The translations under genes were made by a program, and so were the position numbers. The notes below the pieces were generated by a model. It did no database searches, was not told where the DNA came from, and saw only the letters and a program-made list of their open reading frames with translations. From Pseudoglutamicibacter albus (GTDB taxonomy: Bacteria > Actinomycetota > Actinomycetes > Actinomycetales > Micrococcaceae), in NCBI RefSeq assembly GCF_031458175.1, contig NZ_JAVDXX010000001.1, forward strand, positions 992,001-1,056,000: a stretch of 64,000 bases of DNA, written 5' to 3'. Shown one piece after another: positions 36,877 through 46,023 of this stretch. The first letter of the stretch is position 1, and every line of letters starts with the position of its first letter.

Positions 36877-38214
36877 ATGCTTAACATGCCCGGTGAAGAC
36901 GGCGCTACCAACAGCGGTATTCCTGATGGCAATGGCGCTTTGCAAGAGACCGGGCTACATGCGTCCGAGCTGGTCACCGAATCCGGTGGGAGGGAAACGT
37001 ACCCGGCTGGCACATCGATCCCTTCGCAACGTTCCTTACGTCTTGCCGCAACAGTGTCTCAGGCACCGGTTGCGGTGGAGCGGCTCAAAGCACAGGTTGG
37101 CCAGCTCTCAACCCTTGCGTTGAACGCATTGGATCAGCAGTTGCCGTGGTATCGCTCGCTTCTACCTGATCAGCGTTCCGCCTTGGGGCTGGTTGCTCAG
37201 CGCGGTATCACGCATTTTGTGGGGTGGTGTCAAGACCCTGACACCCCGGCGTGGGTTCTGGCGGACGTGTTCGGTTCCGCTCCGAGTGAGCTCTCCCGCG
37301 CTATCTCACTGCAGCGTGCGCTGCAGCTGATCCGTACCGTGGTTGGAGTTGTCGAGGACGAGGTTCCCGAACTGGCTGAGGCTTCCGAACAGCCTGCCCT
37401 GCGGGAAGCTGTGCTGTTGTATTCGCGTGAGATCGCCTTCGCTGCAGCCGATGTGTATGCACGCGCCGCTGAACGTCGCGGCGCATGGGACTCCCGGTTA
37501 GAAGCGCTTGTTGTTGATGCTGTGTTGCGTGGTGAGGGCGCCGACGCGTTGCGTTCCCGATTATCTGCGGTGGGTTGGCGTTCCGTGGATTCGTTTTGCG
37601 TTGTTGTGGGCCGCACTGCTGGGGAATCAACCGCGAATAATGTGGCTGACATCCGGCGGGCGGCGATGCGCGCCGGCAAGGACGCGGTCATCGGGATTCA
37701 GGGCGAGCGTTTGCTGGTCTTGCTGGGTGGGGTCAACGAAACTGATGGCGCGTTCGAGCCGTTGGCGGATCAGTTCGGTGGCGAGTATGTGGTGATCGGC
37801 CCGGTGGTGGATACAGTTGAGGATTTCCATAATTCTGCGCGCCAAGCCTTGGCTGGTTTGGCGGCCGCGCCGGCGTGGCCAGATGCTCCGCGGGTGATTC
37901 GTGCTGAGGATTTATGTCCGGAACGGGCTTTGGCCGGTGACCAGCTCGCGATCGCTGAGCTCATCGAACGGGTGTATGAGCCGATCGCTGAGTCTGATGC
38001 GGTGCTGGCGCAAACATTGTCGACCTACGTTGCAGGTGGCCGTTCACTCGAAGGCACGGCTCGGGAGCTCTACGTTCACGCCAACACTGTCAGGTATCGC
38101 TTACGCCGGGTCACGGAGCTGACTGGGTGGGATCCTCTGTTGCCTCGCGACGCATTGGTTTTGCATGTCGCGTTAATCGTGGGGCGCATCCACGATTCCG
38201 AGGCTACTCCTTAG
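36877..38214 (+). CDS. PucR-type transcriptional regulator of the fab operon (FasR/MabR-like)
   Basis: A 445-residue regulator with a C-terminal PucR helix-turn-helix (about 385-445: SLEGTARELYVHANTVRYRLRRVTELTG) and a long N-terminal sensing part including a GGDEF-like middle section. Regulators of this kind lie directly before fabD in streptomycetes (FasR) and mycobacteria (MabR) and control type II fatty acid synthesis in response to acyl-CoA. Position and domain layout fit that role; binding is inferred. ATG 36877 has CAGGAGGG just upstream. The first 70 residues are polar and low complexity. Confidence 0.88.
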   Translation: MLNMPGEDGATNSGIPDGNGALQETGLHASELVTESGGRETYPAGTSIPSQRSLRLAATVSQAPVAVERLKAQVGQLSTLALNALDQQLPWYRSLLPDQRSALGLVAQRGITHFVGWCQDPDTPAWVLADVFGSAPSELSRAISLQRALQLIRTVVGVVEDEVPELAEASEQPALREAVLLYSREIAFAAADVYARAAERRGAWDSRLEALVVDAVLRGEGADALRSRLSAVGWRSVDSFCVVVGRTAGESTANNVADIRRAAMRAGKDAVIGIQGERLLVLLGGVNETDGAFEPLADQFGGEYVVIGPVVDTVEDFHNSARQALAGLAAAPAWPDAPRVIRAEDLCPERALAGDQLAIAELIERVYEPIAESDAVLAQTLSTYVAGGRSLEGTARELYVHANTVRYRLRRVTELTGWDPLLPRDALVLHVALIVGRIHDSEATP

Positions 38215-38320
38215 GGGTTATCGGCCGCTGTTATTGCCGCTATTCGTGTAGCTCATTGTGTTATCTGGCCAATAGATGCCGCCCCTTGGAGCCGGAATCT
38301 CGCCTCAGCGCACGCACAGC

Positions 38321-38339
38321 TTTGTAGAATGTCTACAAA
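38321..38339. promoter_or_regulatory. inverted repeat upstream of fabD, candidate operator
   Basis: A perfect repeat TTTGTAGA (38321-38328) and TCTACAAA (38332-38339) with a 3-nt spacer lies 68 nt before the fabD GTG and 106 nt after the PucR-type gene. A -10-like TAGAAT overlaps it (38325-38330). The position and dyad fit an operator for the adjacent regulator; no binding is shown. Confidence 0.5.
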
Positions 38340-38406
38340 AGTCGTTAGCGACCTTGGTCTCCCGTATGCCAGCCAGAGTTTAGAAAATTTTGGAAGAGTG
38401 GAACAC

Positions 38407-39333
38407 GTGTTAGCAATTGTTTGCCCTGGACAGGGTTCACAGACCCCCGGTTTCTTGAACAGCTGGCTTGAAGAGCCTGCTCTTGCCTCCCGTTTGGCTG
38501 AACTCTCCGATGCTGCCGGTAAGGACCTCGCGTGGCTCGGAACTGAAGCCGACGAGGAAACGATCAAGGACACCGCTCATGCTCAGCGGCTCATCGTCGC
38601 TGCCGGCCTTCTAGCCGCCGATGCGCTGTTCGGGGAAGATGGCGCGCCGGCTGAGGCCGTGTATGCAGGGCACTCGGTTGGCGAGATCACTGCGTCTGCC
38701 ATGACCGGCATCATGAGCTACGAGGATGCTTTGCGTTTCGTTGCTTTGCGAGCAGATGAGATGGCTAAGGCTTCCAACGCGCAACCGACCGGTATGGCGG
38801 CAGTTCTCGGTGGCGAGCACACCGAGGTTATCGCGGCTATCGAAGCCGCGGGTGCCGCACCAGCCAACATGAACGGCGGCGGCCAGATCGTTGCCGCAGG
38901 TAGCCTCGAAAGCCTAGAGAAACTCAATGAGAACCCTCCCGCTAAAGCGCGCGTTATCCCATTGAAGGTTGCTGGCGCTTTCCACACGGACTACATGGCA
39001 TCAGCGGTAGACCCGTTGCGTGAACTCGCCGAGACCATCACCGCTAAGGATCCGCGCGGAACGTTGCTCACCAACGCTGGGGGCTCCCAGGTGGATACGG
39101 GCACGCATATGCTGCGGTTACTGGTGGACCAAGTAACGCGGCCTGTGGATTGGGAGTCCTGCCAGGAAACCATGAAGGACCTCGGCGTCACTGGGCTCAT
39201 CGAACTGACCCCCGCAGGAACACTGACTGGTCTTGCACGCCGAGGGCTCAAGGGTGTGAAGACTTTCGCGCTCAAAACCCCGGACCAGCTGGATGACGCG
39301 CGAGCGTTCATCAGCGAACATTCCGGCAACTAA
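38407..39333 (+). CDS. fabD: malonyl-CoA:ACP transacylase
   Basis: Loads malonyl groups on acyl carrier protein for fatty acid elongation. 308 residues. CPGQGSQTPG opens the protein, the nucleophile Ser90 lies in GHSVGE, and the partner His193 in GAFHTDYM. GTG 38407 is chosen because the family begins at this point, with GGAAGA about 13 nt upstream; an ATG at 38329 is in frame but sits inside the inverted repeat. It is the first gene of the fab operon. The usual next gene, fabH, is absent. Confidence 0.94.
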   Translation: MLAIVCPGQGSQTPGFLNSWLEEPALASRLAELSDAAGKDLAWLGTEADEETIKDTAHAQRLIVAAGLLAADALFGEDGAPAEAVYAGHSVGEITASAMTGIMSYEDALRFVALRADEMAKASNAQPTGMAAVLGGEHTEVIAAIEAAGAAPANMNGGGQIVAAGSLESLEKLNENPPAKARVIPLKVAGAFHTDYMASAVDPLRELAETITAKDPRGTLLTNAGGSQVDTGTHMLRLLVDQVTRPVDWESCQETMKDLGVTGLIELTPAGTLTGLARRGLKGVKTFALKTPDQLDDARAFISEHSGN

Positions 39334-39513
39334 ATATTTGCTTTCGCGGGTACCGCTGATCTTGATCCGTTGATCTTTAGCTCGGCGGCCCCGTAATGAT
39401 GAACTCTGCCCCGCAACCACATAGGCTTAGTTCAGGCCGTCGACGCAGTGTTGGCGGAGAACACCACAGCCTGCCCAACGATGGACAGGTGCTAAACGAT
39501 AAAGGAGCCGCTC

Positions 39514-39762
39514 ATGGCAGCAAGCAAGGAAGAGATTCTCGCCGGTCTGGCTGAGATCGTCAACGAAGAAACCGATATCGACGTTGAAGAGATCCAGCTT
39601 GAGAAGTCCTTCACCGAGGACCTCGACATCGACTCGATCTCGATGATGACCATCGTTGTTGAAGCTGAGTCCAAGTTCGACGTCAAGATCCCAGACGAGG
39701 AAGTTAAGAACCTCAAGACTGTTGGCGACGCCGTCGACTACATCGAGAAGGCCCAGGCCTAG
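39514..39762 (+). CDS. acpP: acyl carrier protein
   Basis: Small acidic four-helix carrier, 82 residues, that holds growing acyl chains on phosphopantetheine attached to Ser41 (in LDIDSISMM, where most bacteria have DSL). ATG 39514 has AAAGGAG upstream. It lies 180 nt after fabD and 167 nt before fabF. The 180-nt gap before it is where fabH normally sits. Confidence 0.96.
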   Translation: MAASKEEILAGLAEIVNEETDIDVEEIQLEKSFTEDLDIDSISMMTIVVEAESKFDVKIPDEEVKNLKTVGDAVDYIEKAQA

Positions 39763-39929
39763 TCAGATGTTGTATCGATGTGCGGCTGGCTCCCCTATAG
39801 GCCCTCGAGCTTGAGAGCCCGCCGCACATCGCCCCTAGGCCCGACCCAACTGTCCGGGCTACTGGGCACACTTATTAGATCTTGACCGCGCGGAAGCCGG
39901 TTCAGCGGCACGTAAACAAAGGATGTTCT

Positions 39930-41168
39930 ATGGCACAGAAAGTTGTCGTGACTGGCCTTGGCGCCACGACTCCGATCGGTGGTGACGTCCCCACGACGTG
40001 GGAGGCGGCTCTCTCTGGCACCTCGGGTGTCGACAACCTGAACGAGGGCTGGGTCGAGCAGTACAGCCTGCCAGTGAACATCGCCGCACGTGCCGCCGTC
40101 CCCGCCTCCGATGTGCTCTCCCGCGCCGAAATCAAACGCAACGACCCTTCGACCCAGTTCGCACTCGTCTCGGCTCGCGAGGCCTGGGCTGATGCTCAGC
40201 TTGAAGATGCCGAGATCGATCACGAACGTCTAGGTGTCTGCTACGCGACCGGTATCGGCGGAGTCAATACCTTGCTTGATGCGTGGGACACCCTACGTGA
40301 GAAGGGCCCGCGCCGCGTGCTACCGATGACGGTACCGATGCTGATGCCGAACGCCCCTTCGGGTGCGTTGTCGCTGGCTTTCGGCGCTAAGGCTGCGGCA
40401 CGCACGCCAGTGTCTGCTTGTGCATCCGGTACTGAAGCGTTCGCTCTTGCTGTGCAGATGCTTCGTGACGGTCAGGCTGACATCGTGATCACCGGAGGCT
40501 GCGAGGCAGCTATTCACCCGATCACGATTGCAGCGTTCTCGTCGATGCAGGCTCTATCGCGCCGCAACGATGACCCGCAGGCCGCATCCCGCCCGTATGA
40601 CGTTGATCGTGACGGTTTCGTCATGGGTGAGGGCGCTGGAACCTTGATCCTTGAAACCGAGGAGCACGCCAAGGCGCGCGGGGCGAAGATCTACGCGGAG
40701 GTGGCGGGCACAGGTATCACCGCTGACGCGTTCCACATCACCGCGCCGGATGAGTCTGGCAACGGTGCGATGCGTGCGCTTCAGGCAGCTATGGTTGACG
40801 GCGATTTCAGTCCTTCCGATGTTGTTCACGTCAATGCGCATGCCACCTCCACCCCGGTGGGTGACATCCCTGAATACACCGCGATGCGTGCTGCCTTCGG
40901 CGATGCACTCGATAACGTCGCGGTATCTGCAACCAAGTCGATGACTGGCCACTTGTTGGGTGGTGCCGGCGCGGTTGAAGCTGTATTGGCTGTCCTGGCT
41001 CTTCATCACGCTAAGGCGCCGGTGACGATCAACCTCGAGAAGCAGGATCCGCAGATCCCTCTCGATGTCGTCACTGGAACTGCGCGCGAGCTGAAGCCAG
41101 GTGTAGCGGTATCCAACTCTTTCGGTTTCGGTGGACACAACGCAGTGGCTGCGTTCCGTAGCTACTAA
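39930..41168 (+). CDS. fabF: 3-oxoacyl-ACP synthase II
   Basis: Condensing enzyme that elongates acyl-ACP with malonyl-ACP. The 412 residues have the thiolase fold with the triad Cys164 (ACASGTEA), His304 (NAHATSTPVGD) and His341 (KSMTGHLLGG). This Cys-His-His set is KAS I/II type, not the Cys-His-Asn of FabH. ATG 39930 has AAAGGA upstream and matches the family start; the frame is open 16 codons further. It is the last gene of the fab operon before a strong terminator. Confidence 0.96.
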   Translation: MAQKVVVTGLGATTPIGGDVPTTWEAALSGTSGVDNLNEGWVEQYSLPVNIAARAAVPASDVLSRAEIKRNDPSTQFALVSAREAWADAQLEDAEIDHERLGVCYATGIGGVNTLLDAWDTLREKGPRRVLPMTVPMLMPNAPSGALSLAFGAKAAARTPVSACASGTEAFALAVQMLRDGQADIVITGGCEAAIHPITIAAFSSMQALSRRNDDPQAASRPYDVDRDGFVMGEGAGTLILETEEHAKARGAKIYAEVAGTGITADAFHITAPDESGNGAMRALQAAMVDGDFSPSDVVHVNAHATSTPVGDIPEYTAMRAAFGDALDNVAVSATKSMTGHLLGGAGAVEAVLAVLALHHAKAPVTINLEKQDPQIPLDVVTGTARELKPGVAVSNSFGFGGHNAVAAFRSY

Positions 41169-41184
41169 CCTCACCTGAACGAGC

Positions 41185-41225
41185 AAATGGTCTGGCCCCA
41201 CACATCGTGTGGGGCCAGACCATTT
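41185..41225. terminator. bidirectional terminator after fabF
   Basis: A perfect 19-bp inverted repeat with a 3-nt loop, AAA at the left and TTT at the right, between convergent fabF and DUF3145. Confidence 0.9.
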
Positions 41226-41271
41226 AAAGCAGTGAATTGGGAGCGGCGGCTAGGAAGCGTTTCGGCTCGCC

Positions 41272-41775
41272 TTAGCCTACGTGGTGAAGCCAGCGGATCG
41301 GCGCGCCGTCAGAGGCAGCACGGAAAGGTTCGAGCTCTTCGTCCCAGGCTTCCCCGAGCGCGATAGAAAGCTCGTGATAGACAGCCGCAGGGTTGCCTTG
41401 TCCTTGTTCGTAGGCGTAGCGGATACGGTCCTCGGAGATCAGGATGTTCCCGGCAACGTCTGTTGTGGCGTGGAAGATACCAAGTTCCGGGGTATGCGAC
41501 CAGCGACCAGCATCCACCCCACGAGAGGCTTCTTCTGTAATTTCGTAGCGCAAGTGCGCCCACCCGCGCAAGGTGGACGTCAAGACAGCGCCTGTGCCCT
41601 GTGGGCCAGCCCAAGCCATCTCGGCTCTGAGCATCCCGGGTGCCGCAGGTTGCGCGACCCATTCGAGGGTCGTGTGGCGTTCCACTACGGACCCGATAGC
41701 CCACTCAATATGAGGGCACAGCGCTGCAGGGGCCGAGTGTATATACAAGGCGCCCCTCGTCATTGGTTGTGACAT
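41272..41775 (-). CDS. DUF3145 family protein
   Basis: A 167-residue protein of the DUF3145 family, restricted to actinobacteria and usually next to fabF as here. Conserved marks are RGALYIHSAPAALCPHIEWA, the RGWAHLRYEITEEAS segment, GRWSHTPELGIFHA and the C-terminal WDEELEPFRAASDGAPIRWLHHVG. The function is unknown; the constant link to fatty acid genes is suggestive only. ATG 41775 has AAGGAG just upstream. Confidence 0.9.
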   Translation of the reverse strand: MSQPMTRGALYIHSAPAALCPHIEWAIGSVVERHTTLEWVAQPAAPGMLRAEMAWAGPQGTGAVLTSTLRGWAHLRYEITEEASRGVDAGRWSHTPELGIFHATTDVAGNILISEDRIRYAYEQGQGNPAAVYHELSIALGEAWDEELEPFRAASDGAPIRWLHHVG

Positions 41776-41947
41776 GCCGCTCCTTCTTCACTGCTTCGGT
41801 ACGTCTTCCCCTACGACCGATGCGAAGATAACAGAACGGTGCGTCCATTGTGCCAATTACTCAGCTGGTTCACAAGCGCACTATCACTTGAGTCACATTG
41901 TTCACTACAGCTTCACGGGTTGCTCAACATCCTTGATTCGCTGCGCC

Positions 41948-42937
41948 TCACGCTCGCGGGTGTCCTTGCTGATACGCCTTCCTCAGTCTTTCTACTGAAA
42001 CGTGGGTGTATAGCTGGGTTGTGGCCAAGGATGTGTGCCCCAAGAGCTCTTGCACGCTGCGCAGATCAGCTCCTCCGTCGAGTAAGTGTGTTGCAGCAGT
42101 GTGACGCAAGGCGTGTGGGCCCCGTGCTGAGGTATCCCCTAGTTTTTCAAGCTCGGCGTTGACGGCTTCACGGATTTGCCTACTACCCCATCGGCCTCCC
42201 CTGACGCCGAGAAACAAGGGTTCGCTACTGCCTCGGTGAGCCGAGGCCGCGGTGGTTAGCGCCTTGTCTGCTTCGGACTCGGTTTTCACTATATGCGGCC
42301 GCCCGGTACGTAACCACTCTCGGATGGCTTCTTCTGCTGGAACCCCGAACGGGACTACGCGTTCTTTGTTGCCTTTACCCAGGACTTTCGCGGTTCGCTT
42401 CTCCAGATCGACGTCTGAGACGTCGAGCCCTTCGAGTTCTGAGACACGGATGCCGCTGGCGTAGAGGAGTTCGAGTGCGGCCTGATTGCGTAGGCGGACG
42501 GCGCGCTGCTGTTGGGTTTCGGGCGGGTCATCCGTTGGCTGGGCCGAATGGGTCAAAAGCCGTTCAGCCTGCTGGTTTTTGAGAACCTGAGGAAGATGCT
42601 GGCTACGTTTAGGCGCTTTAAGGCGGTTCGAGGGATCGCTCTCGATATAACCTTCACGCAGAGCCCATGCAAGGAACGTGCGAGCCGATGCGGCTTGCCG
42701 CGCCAACGTCGCCGATGCCCTACCTTCATGTGCCGCATGGGCGAGCCATGACCTCAGCTGCGCAATGGTGATGCCGCGCAGAGCTGTCGCCTCGTCAGTT
42801 TCGAGGTCTAGTCCCGCGTGCTTGCACAGGGCAGTGATGTCTGTGGTGTAGGCGCGGATCGTGTGTTCTGATCTGCCGCGTTCGTAGCGTAAGTGTCGCG
42901 CGAACGCATCGAGGGCATCGTTCAGCGAGTTCTCCAC
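41948..42937 (-). CDS. xerC: tyrosine recombinase XerC
   Basis: Site-specific recombinase that resolves chromosome dimers at dif with XerD. 329 residues, somewhat longer than usual because of a Gln/Pro-rich and an Ala/Ser-rich insert. The N-terminal SAM-like core-binding domain covers about 1-100. The catalytic domain shows Arg in ASGIRVSEL, Lys in GKGNKER, HALRHTAATHLL, HTSLATTQLYTHV with the nucleophile Tyr. GTG 42937 has AGGAAGGG upstream. It follows dprA on the same strand, the normal actinobacterial order. A phage integrase is unlikely given context. Confidence 0.9.
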   Translation of the reverse strand: MENSLNDALDAFARHLRYERGRSEHTIRAYTTDITALCKHAGLDLETDEATALRGITIAQLRSWLAHAAHEGRASATLARQAASARTFLAWALREGYIESDPSNRLKAPKRSQHLPQVLKNQQAERLLTHSAQPTDDPPETQQQRAVRLRNQAALELLYASGIRVSELEGLDVSDVDLEKRTAKVLGKGNKERVVPFGVPAEEAIREWLRTGRPHIVKTESEADKALTTAASAHRGSSEPLFLGVRGGRWGSRQIREAVNAELEKLGDTSARGPHALRHTAATHLLDGGADLRSVQELLGHTSLATTQLYTHVSVERLRKAYQQGHPRA

Positions 42938-43030
42938 GGCCCTTCCTGCCTTACATACGTGTACCTACCTACCAGGAGTCACCTGCTGGGACTCATACAC
43001 CACCTTACACACGCAGCATTCTGGGCACTC

Positions 43031-44305
43031 CTAGGGGCCGATCTTCCCGCGTTTCCACATGTGGCCACGCTGGACAGCAAGCCCTCGCCTGTGCAGCTGG
43101 CTCAGTATGGGCATCGCTTCTGGCACGGATAGCCCAGCGATCGCGAAGACCTCATCCAAGTTGCGGTAAGTACGTGGCGACAATGCTTCAACGATGCGTT
43201 GTTCGAGGGCAGTCAATCCATCGGTTAGCCGTGCCGCTGCAGGGGCCGGGTCACTACCGAAAAGGGCTGGAGTTTGCCCGGCTTGCGCATGCGTCGCCTG
43301 GGTGTTCGTGCTGAAGCCGAGGGTTTCACAAAGTTGTGTTGCCGATGCGACTAGCTCCACCGGATAGTCCCTGATGAGTCGATGGGGCCCGGCTGAAGCC
43401 GCCGATGTTACCGGTCCCGGGATCGCACCGACCCATCGGCCGATCTCGAGCCCGTGCACCGCGGTTGAGATCGCACCTGATCGGTGCCGGCCTTCGGTCA
43501 CAAGGATTCCGCGGCTGAGTGCCGCGATGATCCGGTTGCGGGCTAGGAAGCGCCACCGCATCGGTGAAGCCCCTGGTGCGGCTTCAGAAACGATGACATG
43601 CTCGGTGCCGATGCGTTCCAACAGTGCCCTGTTTGCCGCCGGATAGAGCCGGTCCACTCCCCCGGCTAAGACAACCGCTGTAGCTAACGGAGCGAGGGAA
43701 TGCTCAAGCGCTGTGCGATGAGCCAACGCATCGACCCCCAGGGCCCCGCCAGAGATGATGGTTGCCCCGCGTTCGGCCAGTTCTGCCGTGTATTCACGGG
43801 TTACGTGCTCTCCGTACGGTGTGGGATCTCGTGTACCCACCACCGCAACGCAGCTCTTTGTGTTGGTTGGAACGGGTTGAGAACCCCGCCACCATAAACC
43901 GTAGGGTGTTGACTCCCCCAGATCGTTGAGCGCTTCCGGCCATCCTGGATCCCCCGGAATCAGGAACCCGCCGCCCTGGGACGTGATGAATGCAAGGTCA
44001 CGTTCGGGGCTGCTCTGATCGCGTCTGCTCGCCCATCGCTGCAAGGCGTGTTCAAGTTTGCTGTGGCGGTGTGCCCGGGCGTTGCTCCCATAGGCCTGCT
44101 CAACCGCTTCGCGGTAGCTTGTGTGTTCTTCGGGCAAAGGAGTAGAGCCCATGATGAGTTCCCATAGCCGTACCGCTCCGAACGTCTCCAACCCCAGCCG
44201 GGCCGGATAGTCATCTGCCTCGGTCACTCGTGAAAGGCCAGCTCGTGCAAGCCGTTCGGCGGCTAAACCCTCATCGTTCATCGATGCCGTGTTGTGTGAG
44301 TTCAT
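43031..44305 (-). CDS. dprA: DNA processing protein DprA
   Basis: DNA-processing protein that loads RecA on incoming single strands during transformation. 424 residues. The Rossmann-like core carries VAVVGTRDPTPYGEHVTREY and GATIISGGALGVDALAH, plus FLARNRIIAALSRGILVTEG. The C-terminal part (about 365-424) looks like the DprA winged helix. ATG 44305 overlaps the yifB stop by one base (TAATG), so translation is coupled. An alternative start eight codons in is possible. Natural competence is not proven by its presence, as most actinobacteria carry it. Confidence 0.92.
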   Translation of the reverse strand: MNSHNTASMNDEGLAAERLARAGLSRVTEADDYPARLGLETFGAVRLWELIMGSTPLPEEHTSYREAVEQAYGSNARAHRHSKLEHALQRWASRRDQSSPERDLAFITSQGGGFLIPGDPGWPEALNDLGESTPYGLWWRGSQPVPTNTKSCVAVVGTRDPTPYGEHVTREYTAELAERGATIISGGALGVDALAHRTALEHSLAPLATAVVLAGGVDRLYPAANRALLERIGTEHVIVSEAAPGASPMRWRFLARNRIIAALSRGILVTEGRHRSGAISTAVHGLEIGRWVGAIPGPVTSAASAGPHRLIRDYPVELVASATQLCETLGFSTNTQATHAQAGQTPALFGSDPAPAAARLTDGLTALEQRIVEALSPRTYRNLDEVFAIAGLSVPEAMPILSQLHRRGLAVQRGHMWKRGKIGP

Positions 44306-46023
44306 TAGTTGAATGCCTCCGGTGTTCCTCTCAGGTGTACGGCTGCTGCTACGTCTTCGGGGCTCGGGGCTTGCCGTTCGGCGAGATCAGCGAGGGTCCA
44401 GGAGATCCTCAGAACCCGGTCGAGCCCACGTCCGGTGAGTCCGCTGTGAGCGCTGATATTCATCAGTTCTTGCGCGGCGGCACCGGTCAGTCGGAAGCGT
44501 TGCGACCTCAAAACTGAGGCAGGAACGGACGCGTTGGTTGCACTTGCGCCGCTGTACACCTCTTTCTGCGCCGAAACGACGCTGGTTCCTCCACTTCTCA
44601 CGCCGTCAGCCTTGTTGCCATCGGGTGCCGCACTCAACCAGCGTTCGCGTGCGGCGGCACGCGCGCGTTCAACTCGTTGCCTGATGCTTGATGAGCTCTC
44701 TTCCGCTTCATGAGCTAGTAGCGCTGAAAGACGTGCGGCTGGCACGTTCACGCGAATATCGACGCGGTCAAGCAGTGGCCCCGACATGCGCGCCCAATAC
44801 CGTCGCTTCGTGAGTGCTGCGCATTCGCATGCAGGGCCTTCTTTACCGCACGGGCAGGGGTTCGCGGCCATGATCAGTTGAAAACGCGCCGGATAGGACG
44901 CGATTCCCGCTGAGCGGTGCAGCGTGATGATCCCGGATTCGAGTGGTTCACGTAACGCATCGAGTGTGCGTGCCTGAAATTCTGGTGCTTCGTCTAGAAA
45001 CAGCACGCCACCGTGCGCACGGGATGCTGAGCCCGGCCGTGGGATACCGGAGCCACCGCCCACCAATGCGGCAGCACTCGATGTGTGGTGTGGGGCTTGG
45101 AACGGTGGGACCTTGATCAAACCGGAGACGTGTTCTCCTGATAACGAGTGCACGCTCGTGGTGAGCATCGCTTCTTCGTCTGTCAATGGAGGAAGGATCC
45201 CCGGCAGTCTTTCGGCGAGCATGGTTTTGCCTGCCCCGGGTGGGCCTGTCAGCAAGAGATGGTGCCCACCGGCCGCCGCGACTTCCAACGCCCACCGCCC
45301 AGTCGCCTGTCCTCGGACGTCGGCCATATCTGGAACCGCGAGTGAGCTCGCACTGCTCAGAGCCTCAAGCCGCACACGCTCGCTGTTATGGTCCGCTCGC
45401 TTATCCGCCTGGCCCGCTTGTTGCCCGGGGTTGACGATGTTGCGTGCATCCGCGCCCAGGTCGATCAAAAGGTCGCTGACGTGGTTGTAGCTGCGAACCT
45501 CTATACCCGGAACGAGCCGGGCTTCTTCATCATTGGCGGCAGGAACCACAATGTGTTCGATTCCCAGTTCGCGCGCTTGAAGCACCGCCGGCAACGTCCC
45601 GGTGAATGGCCTCAACGAACCATCCAGCCCGAGCTCCCCTATATAGGCGGTGCTAGCAGGGGACGTTATGTGCCCATCTGCTGCCATGGCGGCGATCAGG
45701 ATCGAAACGTCGAAGCCGGGGCCTTTCTTGGGTAGCCCCGCTGGAATCAGGTTGATCACCGTACGGCGGGCGCTCAAGGGTATTCCAACGTTGCGGGCCG
45801 CAGAACGTACCCTATCGCGGGCTTCGTTGAGACTTGCATCCGGTAAACCTAACAGAGTCATGCCAGGCAGCCCGTTGCCTATATCGGCCTGAACCTCGAC
45901 CTTGTGTCCTTTCAGGCCAACCAGCGCGATGCTCAGTGAAGACCCCAGGCCGCGCTGATGGGTCGGTGTTGTTGCGACTCGGGGCGGGCGAGTTGCAATC
46001 TGGCTGTTCGCAGGGTTGCTCAT
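44305..46023 (-). CDS. comM: YifB/ComM family Mg-chelatase-like ATPase
   Basis: AAA+ helicase of the ComM family, which in naturally competent bacteria promotes branch migration during integration of DNA. 572 residues, about 60 longer than typical because of inserts near 200-220 and in the C-terminal third. A Lon-like fold comes first (VEVQADIGNGLPGMTLLGLPD), then Walker A LTGPPGAGKTMLAERLPG, Walker B GVLFLDEAPEF, and the Mg_chelatase_C domain (SAHSGLTGRGLDRVLRISWT). The ATG overlaps the upstream yraN stop by 4 nt (ATGA), marking a tight operon. Confidence 0.92.
   Translation of the reverse strand: MSNPANSQIATRPPRVATTPTHQRGLGSSLSIALVGLKGHKVEVQADIGNGLPGMTLLGLPDASLNEARDRVRSAARNVGIPLSARRTVINLIPAGLPKKGPGFDVSILIAAMAADGHITSPASTAYIGELGLDGSLRPFTGTLPAVLQARELGIEHIVVPAANDEEARLVPGIEVRSYNHVSDLLIDLGADARNIVNPGQQAGQADKRADHNSERVRLEALSSASSLAVPDMADVRGQATGRWALEVAAAGGHHLLLTGPPGAGKTMLAERLPGILPPLTDEEAMLTTSVHSLSGEHVSGLIKVPPFQAPHHTSSAAALVGGGSGIPRPGSASRAHGGVLFLDEAPEFQARTLDALREPLESGIITLHRSAGIASYPARFQLIMAANPCPCGKEGPACECAALTKRRYWARMSGPLLDRVDIRVNVPAARLSALLAHEAEESSSSIRQRVERARAAARERWLSAAPDGNKADGVRSGGTSVVSAQKEVYSGASATNASVPASVLRSQRFRLTGAAAQELMNISAHSGLTGRGLDRVLRISWTLADLAERQAPSPEDVAAAVHLRGTPEAFN

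Noticed and set aside
41948-42937. Tyrosine recombinase as phage integrase
   Set aside because: It lies in the conserved yraN-comM-dprA-xerC run with no attachment site or phage genes; XerC fits better.
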